64,000 nt of DNA, taken from the NCBI GenBank assembly GCA_035457705.1, contig DATIBD010000044.1, forward strand, positions 21,242 through 85,241, in the 5' to 3' direction. Below are positions 54,765-62,696 of the stretch, piece by piece; position 1 is the stretch's first letter; the number at the start of each line of letters is the position of its first letter. The notes under the pieces were generated by a model. The model searched no databases and was not told the origin of the DNA. It saw only the letters and a program-made list of their open reading frames with translations. The stretch comes from DASPGQ01 sp035457705 (GTDB lineage Bacteria > Acidobacteriota > Vicinamibacteria > Marinacidobacterales > SMYC01). Both the position numbers and the translations under genes were made by a program.

Positions 54765-55799
54765 TCATTCCGATGCCTTCCGGATACTGTCGAACCCTTT
54801 GCGCCACTTGGCCGGCGGTACGCCGACGCGGCGTTTGAATGCCCGGTTGAAGGCCGCCTCCGATTCGTACCCGACTCGGTCGGCCACCTCGGCGATCGCA
54901 AGGCTCGCTTGCAGCATGAGATGCTTCGCCAATTGAATGCGCCAGCCGGTCAAGTACCGCATTGGCGCCTCCCCGGTCAACTCGGTAAACCTTTGCGCCA
55001 ATGCGGAACGAGAGACTCCGACCTCGTGCGCCAGGTCTTCCACGGTCCACGGATGATCGGGCCTGGCGTGTAGCAACCTGAGTGCGCGACCGACCTCCGG
55101 GTCCTTCACACCGGCCAGCCAGCCCGTGTGCCCCGAGGGAAGCTGCTGCATGTACCGGCGCAGTACGTCCAGATACAATAGCTCGATCAATCGCGCCAGC
55201 ATGGCTGAGCCCCCCGGATGCGTCGCGTCAGCCTCCTCGATGGTGTGCTGCAGCGTCGTAGCGAGCCAGCCATCGGCTTCGACCAGCACAACTCCGGCGC
55301 GCTCACTCGCCTGCGCTTCGGGCGGCAGCCCTTGCCCGGTGCTTTCTCGGCCCCTTACACAGAGCATGGTCGGCAGCGCCCCGATCAGCGGATTGAAGGC
55401 CTGGTCGCAGTGAAGAAAACCGCAGACCCAACGCGTTGTTTCGCCGCCTCCCCCGTAGTGGAGCTGAGGGATCTCCTCCGAGGGCTGGGACGGTAGAAGG
55501 CTCCCGATGGGACATGGCCTCGCGCCCACATGACTGCTCATGACGTGCGGATCGCCCCGCGGGAAGATCAGAACGTCGCCCGCCTCCATCTTGGTCGGGG
55601 CCTGATCTCCGAAAGAGATCCAGCACTGCCCCTCGACCAGCACGTGGAACAGAGCGATGCTCTCGGCGCGTAGCCTGAGTGACCGCGCGAGTTGATCGGG
55701 AGGCGGGGATTCAATCGACCAGGGCGACGAGAACCTGGCGGTGAAGAACACGGCGCTCGTCAGCCGAACCACGCGCAAGACATCGGAGAGGACATCCAT
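54765..55799 (-). CDS. AraC family regulator with cupin sensor domain
   Basis: 344 residues. The N-terminal about 190 residues form a cupin (RAESIALFHVLVEGQCWISF, MEAGDVLIFPRGDPHVM) of the AraC-associated cupin_6 type. The C-terminal 100 residues are the double helix-turn-helix (VEDLAHEVGVSRSALAQRF; AIAEVADRVGYESEAAFNRAFKR), with the family-typical GVPPAKWR end. It is transcribed away from an AurF-like diiron gene, with a 168-bp gap holding an inverted repeat. Control of that operon is a reasonable inference. Confidence 0.92.
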   Translation of the reverse strand: MDVLSDVLRVVRLTSAVFFTARFSSPWSIESPPPDQLARSLRLRAESIALFHVLVEGQCWISFGDQAPTKMEAGDVLIFPRGDPHVMSSHVGARPCPIGSLLPSQPSEEIPQLHYGGGGETTRWVCGFLHCDQAFNPLIGALPTMLCVRGRESTGQGLPPEAQASERAGVVLVEADGWLATTLQHTIEEADATHPGGSAMLARLIELLYLDVLRRYMQQLPSGHTGWLAGVKDPEVGRALRLLHARPDHPWTVEDLAHEVGVSRSALAQRFTELTGEAPMRYLTGWRIQLAKHLMLQASLAIAEVADRVGYESEAAFNRAFKRRVGVPPAKWRKGFDSIRKASE

Positions 55800-55916
55800 G
55801 CATTCCGCGTCCTTTAGCTCGATACCCAGATTCCAGCAGATTTTGGGGTTTCAATCAAAGCTAACGGCGTCGCGGTCATAGGTTCCCGCGCCCGATTCCT
55901 GGATACTGCGGCCAGA

Positions 55917-55934
55917 ACGAGGCAAACGCCTCGT
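55917..55934. promoter_or_regulatory. Inverted repeat ACGAGGC-AAAC-GCCTCGT upstream of the AurF-like gene
   Basis: A perfect 7-bp inverted repeat with a 4-nt loop, 33 bp before the ATG at 55968 and in the intergenic region shared with the AraC gene. It could be an operator or a leader hairpin. Confidence 0.4.
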
Positions 55935-55967
55935 CGCATGAATGGAAGAAACGAAGGAGGATTTCCA

Positions 55968-56879
55968 ATGAATCGGCAGTACACGTATCAATCAGCTCTG
56001 GCGACGGCGGAGGCCATCCGTTGGCGCGTCGAGGATCTCATCGGAGGGGAAAAACGGCTCGACTTCACGAAGCCGTTCATGCCGGAATCGCTGGCCAGGG
56101 TGGAACCGCTTTGTTTCCTGACCCCGGAAGAAAAGCGCACCCTCAACCAGATCCGGGGGAATGCCTATCTTGGCATCTTCCGCCTCGTCGAAGAGTTCAT
56201 CTTGCCGTTCGTTCTGGACCACGCGCGTCCCAAGCTCCAGCCGGACGACTACCGCACCCGCGCCCTCTTGCAGTTCGCCAGTGAAGAGGCCAAGCACATC
56301 CAGCTGTTCAAGCGCTTCGCCGAGGATTTCGAGCGCGGCTTCGGCACCCGGTGCGCGGTCATCGGGCCGCCCGAGGAGATCGCCAAGGCCGTTCTGGCCC
56401 ATGACCCGCTAGCCGTCGCGCTGGTAATCCTGCACATCGAATGGATGACGCAACGTCACTACATCGAGAGCGCCCGAGAAAACCAGGAGCTCGACCCGCA
56501 GTTCAAGAGCCTACTGAAGCATCACTGGATGGAGGAGGCGCAGCACGCCAAGCTCGACACGCTCATGGTCGAGGCCCTCGCCGAAGGGCGCAGCTCCCGT
56601 GAAATCGAAGCGGCGGTCGAAAAGTACCTCCAGATTGGCGCGTTCATCGACGCTGGGCTCGAGCAGCAAGTGGCTTTCGACCTCGATGCTCTTACGCGGG
56701 CGACGGGACGCTCTTTGAACGAAGAGGAGAAGAAGCGGTTCCGCCAGGTGCAGCTTCAGGCGAACCGTTGGACATATCTCGGCTCGGCAATGACCCACGA
56801 CCGGGTTCTAGCGACGCTCGAGAGCCTCAGTCCGGCTGCGAGGAAGCGCGTCGAAGACGTTGCGCCGGCATTTTGCTGA
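55968..56879 (+). CDS. AurF-like non-heme diiron oxygenase
   Basis: 303 residues from the ATG at 55968, with AGGAGG 7 nt upstream. The helical bundle carries a full set of diiron ligands in AurF order: E75/E76 (RLVEEFILP), E107-x-x-H110 (SEEAKH), E158 (HIEWMTQRH), then H186, E190 and H193 in KHHWMEEAQH. The extra His four residues before the last ExxH is the distinctive AurF/CmlI feature. These enzymes oxidise aryl amines to nitro compounds or hydroxylate acyl chains. No electron donor is adjacent. The next gene encodes a small membrane protein and a cupin-AraC regulator lies divergently. Confidence 0.8.
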   Translation: MNRQYTYQSALATAEAIRWRVEDLIGGEKRLDFTKPFMPESLARVEPLCFLTPEEKRTLNQIRGNAYLGIFRLVEEFILPFVLDHARPKLQPDDYRTRALLQFASEEAKHIQLFKRFAEDFERGFGTRCAVIGPPEEIAKAVLAHDPLAVALVILHIEWMTQRHYIESARENQELDPQFKSLLKHHWMEEAQHAKLDTLMVEALAEGRSSREIEAAVEKYLQIGAFIDAGLEQQVAFDLDALTRATGRSLNEEEKKRFRQVQLQANRWTYLGSAMTHDRVLATLESLSPAARKRVEDVAPAFC

Positions 56880-56937
56880 GCCGGCCAATAACGGGCGGAG
56901 CAAGGACATGCGTTTCTGTTTTGACAAGGAGAAGCTC

Positions 56938-57450
56938 GTGAGCACCAGGACAACGATGTATCGCAGAGAAATCGGGCGCCCCCTCACGGTCGTCGACGAA
57001 CGGCCCCCTACGCTCAATTCCCATTTCCCACCGCCCGCTCGCGTGTCGTTCGTGCGGGCCTTGTACAACCTCTTTTACATTCCGCTAGTGCGTTTCGAGC
57101 CCATGCCGCGCGCGTTTGCATGGAACCTCGTAGCGGCGAACACCACGGGTCTCCTCTTTTTGCCCAGACTGGAACCGCTAGTGCTGTGGATCGTGATTGT
57201 GACGGGACTCGTGTTCATGGCCCGGGTGTACCAGAAAATGGCATTCGTGAAACTACTCGGGGCGGGCCACGCCTTGTGGCTAATCGTCGTGCCATGGCTC
57301 GCTTACCGCTGGACGAACCTACCCCCCGACACCGGATGGTTCGGGGCATGGCTCGGATGGGTCATCGCGACCGATGCGATTTCCGTGATTCTGGACGCCC
57401 GGGACACGGCGGCGTTTCTCGCGGGCGACCGCGCTCCCTACTACAGGTAG
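56938..57450 (+). CDS. Small integral membrane protein, unknown
   Basis: 170 residues from a GTG at 56938, preceded by AAGGAG at 6 nt; ATG 56908 and TTG 56860 are in frame but poorly placed. Three or four membrane helices are visible (FAWNLVAANTTGLLFL, LVLWIVIVTGLVFMARVYQK, HALWLIVVPWLAYRW, WFGAWLGWVIATDAISVILD). There are no enzymatic residues. It is coupled to the AurF-like gene (59 bp) and ends at a strong terminator, so the two genes form one transcription unit. Confidence 0.65.
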   Translation: MSTRTTMYRREIGRPLTVVDERPPTLNSHFPPPARVSFVRALYNLFYIPLVRFEPMPRAFAWNLVAANTTGLLFLPRLEPLVLWIVIVTGLVFMARVYQKMAFVKLLGAGHALWLIVVPWLAYRWTNLPPDTGWFGAWLGWVIATDAISVILDARDTAAFLAGDRAPYYR

Positions 57451-57470
57451 TTGCGTGAATCTCGATTTGA

Positions 57471-57508
57471 CGCCCCGGGCGGCTACTACGCTGCCCGGGG
57501 CGATTTTG
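57471..57508 (+). terminator. Rho-independent terminator after the membrane protein gene
   Basis: CGCCCCGGGC (57471-57480) pairs perfectly with GCCCGGGGCG (57493-57502), a 10-bp GC stem with a 12-nt loop, followed by ATTTTG. It lies 21 bp after the stop at 57450. Confidence 0.75.
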
Positions 57509-57740
57509 TGAGTCGACTCCAACGCCACCAAGCCACCGCGATGACCGACGCTAAAACCAGCCACCATCCATTTTGGCCGTTGGTAAGCTCGAGCTCCCGC
57601 TGGCCCGCCTTGTTGAGAATGATGAATCTTCCGGAAACGTCTTAGACCGCAACAGATCACGGCTTGCGTCGGAGTTGTACGGTACGACGGCGTTCCCGAG
57701 GCTCGAGAACATCAGCGAGAAGTTGATGCCTACTTGCCCC
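57486..57740 (-). pseudogene. C-terminal relic of a membrane-anchored protein
   Basis: On the minus strand one frame gives VGINFSLMFSSLGNAVVPYN followed by SDASRDLLRSK. A frame change near 57645 then gives DVSGRFIILNKAGQRELELT, a hydrophobic stretch WWLVLASVIAVAWWRWSRL and a TAG stop at 57486. It looks like the C-terminus of an exported protein with a TM anchor and basic tail. No start is visible, and the rest is missing. The family is not recognised. Confidence 0.35.
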
Positions 57741-57890
57741 CGAACTGGTACGAGCTTCGCGAGCCGAAGTCGAGGATCTTCAGGAGCTCGTCTCTGGTCA
57801 CGTTTCAGGTTCTTGGTCGTCGAACAGATATTTGCGAGTCCCTCCTCCGGGCAGTAAGATTCGACGCCTGCGTTAGAGGGCGCCGAGCTC

Positions 57891-60866
57891 ATGATCGGGC
57901 GTACGCTAGGCCGGTATCGGATTCTAGAGAAGCTGGGCCAGGGTGGGATGGGTGACGTTTACCTGTCCGAGGACGCCGAGCTCGGTCGCAAGGTGGCACT
58001 CAAGGTCCTGCCGCAGTCGATGCGCGACGATGAGATCGCACGGCAGCGTTTTCTCCGCGAGGCCAAGTCGGCGGCCGCCCTCGACCATCCTTTCATTTGT
58101 CACATTCACGAGACCGGTGAAGCGGACGGCATTGCATTCATCGCGATGGAGCGGGTGGAGGGTGAAACACTCGAGGCGCGGCTGGCAGCGGCTCCTCCCG
58201 AATTCGCCGAAGCGCTCAGGATCGGGATCGAGATTGCCGAGGCGCTCGAGGAGGCTCACCGCAGGGGCATCGTCCACCGCGACTTGAAGCCCGCGAACGT
58301 GATGCTCACCACGGGTGGGCACGTGAAGGTCATGGACTTCGGGCTCGCCAAACAGGTGCAGGTCGGGGTCGAAAGTCAGGCGGATACGCTCTCCAGGCTG
58401 ACGACGGAGGGCTCGACTCTGGGCACGGTTCCGTATATGTCGCCGGAGCAATTGGCGGGAAAGACGGTCGACACGCGATGCGACCTTTTCTCCTTCGGCA
58501 TCTTGCTGTACGAAGTTTTGACCGGACACCACCCTTTCCGAAAAGAAACGCCGATCCATACGGCGACCGCGATCATGAGCGAGAAAGCTCCCCCACTGGC
58601 CGAGCATCTGGAGCAGGTTCCTAAAGAGCTACAGCGGCTCGTCGACCGCTTGCTCACCGTCGATCCCGAGCGCCGCCTGCAGTCGGCGAAGGAGGCTCGA
58701 CACACCTTGGCTGCGATGGTGGCTCGGCTGCACGTGTCCGGAAGCCGGTTCCGCAAACCTGCGGTGACGGCTGCGATGGCGGCCGCTCTGCTCGCGGTGG
58801 GCGCCGCGTTGTGGCTCCCCTACCGCTCGCAGCAGCTGGACGAGCGCGCCCGCGCGTCGATTCTGGAAATGGAGCGTCTCGCGAACGAGGCGCGTTACGT
58901 GGAGGCGTACGAGTTGGCAGCCGCGGCGAGGGAGCGGTTGCCGGACGACCCGACGCTCTTGCGCTGGCTCCCGGAGATCGCGGACAGGTTGACGATCACG
59001 AGCGATCCCGAGGGAGCGAGCGTCTATCTCCAACGATTGCCGAGCGAAGAAGAGGAATCCACCGAGAGAGTCCTCGCGGGGACGACGCCACTGGTCGATT
59101 TGCAGATCCCGCGAACCGCCTTTCGGGTCTGGCTCGAGAAAGCGGGCTTCGTCACCCTCGAGCGAGTGGTTTCGAGTGAGTTGAACCGGGCCGAGGGTCG
59201 TTTTGGAATCGATCCGAGCATCGTGCTGGACGAGTTGCTTTCGGTCACGGAGGAGGTACCCGAGGACATGGTTCGCGTACCTGGGGGCACCTACACGCTT
59301 CGCGGTCGGCTCTTTCGGGGGATGGAGCCGGTCATGCTCGAGGACTTTCTCATTGACCGGTACGAGACCAGCAACGAGAAGTACCGGCAGTTTGTCCGGG
59401 CCGGAGGCTATTCGGAGCCGTCCTATTGGAAGAAATCCTTCATCGAGGGCGGCGTCGAGCTCACGTTCGACGAGGCGATGGAGCGATTCAAAGATCGGAG
59501 CGGGCTCCAAGGTCCCAGGGAGTGGAGCAACGAGGACTTCCCGGAAGGCAAGGGCGACCACCCCGTCACCGGCATCAGCTGGTACGAGGCGAGCGCGTAC
59601 TGCGCGTATTTGGGTAATGCCCTACCGACCATCTACCAATGGGAGAAAGCCGCGCGAGCCGGAAGATGGACCCACTTCGAGGGGATCGTCATGCCTTGGG
59701 GGCTGATGAGTCTCGACACCTCCAGCGCACGTCGAGCAAACTTCTACGGTCGGGAGACCGTGCCCGTAACAAGCCATCCGTTCGGCGTGAGCCCGTTTGG
59801 CGCCTACAACATGGCCGGAAACGTCGAGGAGTGGGCTCTCAACGAAAGGGGTGCCGGCCGCACCGCGGCGGGTGGATCCTGGGCCGACGCGCCTTACGTC
59901 TTCCAATCCGGCAGCGCGCGGCCGCCGTTCGACGCCGCGAGGACGATTGGCTTCCGCTGCGTGAGGATGGCGGCGCCGAGCGATGCCGATCAGGGAACGA
60001 GCCGCATCGAGCCGCGGACCATGACAGACCTCGAGCCGGTGGATGATGCGATCTATCGTGGCTTTTTGAGTCACTATCGCTATGACAAGAAGGACTCGCC
60101 GGCCGAATTGGTGGAGTCGGTCGACACTCCCGAATGGACCCGTGAGAAGCTGGCTTTCCCCGGGCGGGACGACGATCCGATCCTCGCCTACCTCTACTTG
60201 CCCGCGCGAGCCCGACCTCCCTATCAGTGCATCAACTATGTGGTGAGCGGCACGGTTTTCTACGGACGAACGGCGGCCGCGGAGGTGGAGGCGCTTCTGG
60301 CGCCGCAAATCAAAGAAGGACGAGCGGTCATGGCGGTGGTCCCCAGGGGAGCCATCGAGAGAGAGTGGCCCGGCTATCCTGCGATCGTGCCAGCGGATCA
60401 GCGGGCCACCGTCGAAGCCCGTGACGTCATCGTCCACCGCGTGACCGAGTTTCGGATGGGGTTGGACTATCTCGAGACGCGAGGCGACATCGATATGGAT
60501 CGGATCAGCCATATGGGTTTCAGCTGGGGGGCGGTACAGCATGCACTGATTCTGATTGCCGTCGAACCCAGGATCCGCTCGTCGATTCTCATCGGTGGGG
60601 GTCTCTTCCCGTCCAGCTGGTTGCCCGAGGTCGAGGCGATCCACTTCGTGCCACGTATTCCGGGACCGGCGTTGGTGTTGACGGGAAAGTACGACGAGGA
60701 GGTCCCTTTCGAGCCTTACGGCCGCGCCCTCCACGAATGGCTCCCCGAACCCAAGCAGCTGCAACTGGTCGAGAGCGGGCATTTGCCTCCAGTGGAGATC
60801 CGGAGCCCGATCATCAGCGCGTTCCTCGACGAAACCCTCGGGCCCATCGCGCGACGCGTCCCGTGA
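57891..60866 (+). CDS. Ser/Thr kinase fused to PEGA, FGE-sulfatase and alpha/beta hydrolase domains
   Basis: 991 residues. The kinase domain (about 10-270) is complete: GQGGMGDVY, K38, HRDLKPANV (129-137), DFG (149-151) and MSPEQLAGK. A membrane helix (about 295-313) leads to a PEGA segment (about 362-430, TITSDPEGASVYLQ), then an SUMF1/formylglycine-generating-enzyme-like module (about 450-700: PEDMVRVPGGTYTLRG, PVTGISWYEASAYCAYLG, YNMAGNVEEWALN, GGSWAD). The last part (about 715-991) is an acetyl-esterase/prolyl-oligopeptidase-like hydrolase with GFSWGA and a final His in ESGHLPP. Cytosolic signalling is thus joined to extracytoplasmic enzyme-like modules; this four-part layout looks uncommon. 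Confidence 0.9.
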   Translation: MIGRTLGRYRILEKLGQGGMGDVYLSEDAELGRKVALKVLPQSMRDDEIARQRFLREAKSAAALDHPFICHIHETGEADGIAFIAMERVEGETLEARLAAAPPEFAEALRIGIEIAEALEEAHRRGIVHRDLKPANVMLTTGGHVKVMDFGLAKQVQVGVESQADTLSRLTTEGSTLGTVPYMSPEQLAGKTVDTRCDLFSFGILLYEVLTGHHPFRKETPIHTATAIMSEKAPPLAEHLEQVPKELQRLVDRLLTVDPERRLQSAKEARHTLAAMVARLHVSGSRFRKPAVTAAMAAALLAVGAALWLPYRSQQLDERARASILEMERLANEARYVEAYELAAAARERLPDDPTLLRWLPEIADRLTITSDPEGASVYLQRLPSEEEESTERVLAGTTPLVDLQIPRTAFRVWLEKAGFVTLERVVSSELNRAEGRFGIDPSIVLDELLSVTEEVPEDMVRVPGGTYTLRGRLFRGMEPVMLEDFLIDRYETSNEKYRQFVRAGGYSEPSYWKKSFIEGGVELTFDEAMERFKDRSGLQGPREWSNEDFPEGKGDHPVTGISWYEASAYCAYLGNALPTIYQWEKAARAGRWTHFEGIVMPWGLMSLDTSSARRANFYGRETVPVTSHPFGVSPFGAYNMAGNVEEWALNERGAGRTAAGGSWADAPYVFQSGSARPPFDAARTIGFRCVRMAAPSDADQGTSRIEPRTMTDLEPVDDAIYRGFLSHYRYDKKDSPAELVESVDTPEWTREKLAFPGRDDDPILAYLYLPARARPPYQCINYVVSGTVFYGRTAAAEVEALLAPQIKEGRAVMAVVPRGAIEREWPGYPAIVPADQRATVEARDVIVHRVTEFRMGLDYLETRGDIDMDRISHMGFSWGAVQHALILIAVEPRIRSSILIGGGLFPSSWLPEVEAIHFVPRIPGPALVLTGKYDEEVPFEPYGRALHEWLPEPKQLQLVESGHLPPVEIRSPIISAFLDETLGPIARRVP

Positions 60867-60944
60867 GCTACGGGCGAACGTCAACACACGCGTCGGCATC
60901 ACGATCTCCGGTGAGATTGAGCCCGGGTTTTGTGCCGAGCTGGG

Positions 60945-61349
60945 TCAGAGCTTCGAAAGAAAGTCCGCCACGGTTTGTATGACGACCCCGGACGTCCGCT
61001 TCGGTTCGTTCATGAATCGCCCGAAGTCCTTGCGGTCACCCGTGAGCAGATGACTGCATCGAGCGCCGAGAGCGGAAAGAAAGATCGGTGCGTCCCCCTC
61101 GGGCAATTCGATCGGGCAGGTTTTCTCGGCTATGTCGGGAACGACGCCGACCGTTCTCAGCAGCTTGTCGAATGACACGAGTGCGTCCGGGAATTTGGCT
61201 TCGAGATTCCTTCGCGCTTCCTCCATCGCGAAGCTCGAGCTCACAACGCTCCAGCGTCCCTTTTGTGACAGCTCCAGGACGAAAGCGGCCTTGCCGTTGG
61301 GATTGGGAGCCGCGATGAAGAGGACGTTCGCGTCGAGAAAGAGCTTCAC
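60945..61349 (-). CDS. VapC-like PIN domain toxin
   Basis: 134 residues from a GTG at 61349, giving MKLFLDANVLF, the usual PIN opening; an ATG at 61391 is in frame but out of place. The acidic metal residues are visible: D in LFLDANV, E in SFAMEEARRNLE, D in EGDAPIFLSAL and D in LLTGDRKDFG. PIN toxins are Mg2+-dependent RNases, usually blocked by an antitoxin encoded just upstream. Here the antitoxin gene overlaps its start by 4 nt (GTGA). Confidence 0.85.
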   Translation of the reverse strand: MKLFLDANVLFIAAPNPNGKAAFVLELSQKGRWSVVSSSFAMEEARRNLEAKFPDALVSFDKLLRTVGVVPDIAEKTCPIELPEGDAPIFLSALGARCSHLLTGDRKDFGRFMNEPKRTSGVVIQTVADFLSKL

Positions 61350-61605
61350 GACTTGCGTGCGAGTTTCTTTCGAGACGTCGACGCTCCGCATCGCTGAGCA
61401 CGTCCTCCGCGTCCCAACGCGCGATGTCCTCGTTGCTATACATCGTCAACTCGACGACCGCAGCCGGCCTCAGGATTAACGAGCCGTCCCGCTCTTCGAG
61501 CGTCACGACCCCACCTTCTTTGATACCGAGCCGATGGCGAAGCTCGGCAGGAAGCGTGATTTGCCCTCGAGGCGATACGATCACAGTGCTTTTGGAATCC
61601 GTCAT
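61346..61605 (-). CDS. AbrB/VapB-type antitoxin, apparent 1-nt frameshift near the end
   Basis: The N-terminal half is an AbrB/SpoVT swapped-hairpin DNA-binding domain (TVIVSPRGQITLPAELRHRL, GVVTLEERDGSLILRPA), followed by VVELTMYSNEDIARWDAEDV. The frame as written does not stop here but runs deep into the toxin gene. Adding one A to the AAA at 61364-61366 restores ERKLARKS followed by TGA exactly overlapping the toxin's GTG. So the ancestral gene was about 86 codons, and this copy has lost one base, or the assembly has. It is the partner of the PIN gene. The start used is the ATG at 61605; a TTG at 61620 is also possible. Confidence 0.7.
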
Positions 61606-61627
61606 TCGGTAAGCACTCAAACGCGCG

Positions 61628-62587
61628 TTACCGCATCACGGGAAGCCAACGGGGATTGCTGTTGCCCGCCCCATCCGTGGTCAAGCGCGTCAGATCCGAT
61701 CCATCGGGGCGAACGATGTAAATCTCCGGTCCTCCGTCACGCTCGGAGCGGAAGACGATCCACTCACCGTCGGGCGACCAGGCCGGCGCCAGATCCGGCG
61801 CATCGTGCGTCGTCACCCGCGTCGGGCTCGAGCTCGAGCCGTCGGCGGCCATCACGTAGATCTCGGCGTTGCCATCCCGGTCGCTGCTGAACGTGATTTG
61901 CGCCCCATTCGGGGACCAGGAGGGATAACGGTCGTCCGCCGGGTCGTCAGTCAAGCGGATGACGTTCGTCCCGTCACCGTTCATCACGTAGATGTCCATG
62001 GCTTCGCTTCCCGGCTCGTCGCGGTTCGAGTAGAAAGCGATACCGTCGTCCACGGGCGAGAAGAAGGGGTGACTATCTTCGTGCGCGTTCTCGGTCAGAC
62101 GCGCGGCGTTCGTTCCGTCGGAAGCCATGACGTAAATCTCCACGTTGCCGTCGCGGTCCGAGTCGAACGCGATGCGCGAGCCGTCGGACGAGAACGACGG
62201 GTCGATGTCGGTGGAAGCGTGAGAGGTCAGGTTCGTCTGTCCCGAGCCATCCCGGTTCATCACCCAGACGTCTGGGTGTCCATCCCGGTCGGAGCGAAAC
62301 GCGATGCGCGAGCCGTCGGACGATGCCGTGGGATGCCGATCATTGAATCCCCGCGCTCCGTTCCCTGTCAGGTTGCGGGCGCCCGAGCCGTCCTGGTTCA
62401 TCACCCAGACGTCCACCGCTCCCTCGCGCTCGGACTGGAAGAGGATGCGCTGCGCCGTCTCCTTCCCTTCATCGGGTGCTTCGGCCAACGGTACCTCCTC
62501 GGGAGCGGCACAACCCGGAAGAGCGAGTCCAAGTGCGAGCCCGAATCCGACTCCGGTGACAGATGCCAGGACCTTCACGTTCCGCAT
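61628..62587 (-). CDS. Lipoprotein with tandem PD40/TolB-like repeats
   Basis: 319 residues from the ATG at 62587, with GGAGG at good spacing; longer readings of this frame run antisense into the kinase gene. The signal ends in a lipobox LALPGC. Six or seven repeats of about 43 residues follow, of the form DGSRIAFRSDRDGxxDVWVM...NLT or RLT, building a TolB-like propeller anchored to the inner or outer membrane. The DNA is repetitive too: CGATGCGCGAGCCGTCGGAC recurs near 62168 and 62303. It is divergent from a propeller kinase, with 109 bp between starts. Confidence 0.88.
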   Translation of the reverse strand: MRNVKVLASVTGVGFGLALGLALPGCAAPEEVPLAEAPDEGKETAQRILFQSEREGAVDVWVMNQDGSGARNLTGNGARGFNDRHPTASSDGSRIAFRSDRDGHPDVWVMNRDGSGQTNLTSHASTDIDPSFSSDGSRIAFDSDRDGNVEIYVMASDGTNAARLTENAHEDSHPFFSPVDDGIAFYSNRDEPGSEAMDIYVMNGDGTNVIRLTDDPADDRYPSWSPNGAQITFSSDRDGNAEIYVMAADGSSSSPTRVTTHDAPDLAPAWSPDGEWIVFRSERDGGPEIYIVRPDGSDLTRLTTDGAGNSNPRWLPVMR

Positions 62588-62696
62588 GACGAGACCTCCG
62601 ATTCCCGCCACGAGCATACACCGACTGTATTGGCAAAGGCGGACGGGGACGATGAGTTGCCCACAATCCGATACGCGTCGTAACATCGCGTCGACG

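Noticed and set aside
61036..61345. C-terminal extension of the antitoxin reading frame into the toxin gene
   Set aside because: Out of frame with the PIN gene and Arg/Ser-rich; explained by a single missing base rather than a longer protein.
62120..62420. Repeated 20-bp DNA segments considered as a CRISPR array
   Set aside because: They lie in frame within the propeller lipoprotein gene at protein-repeat spacing (about 135 bp).
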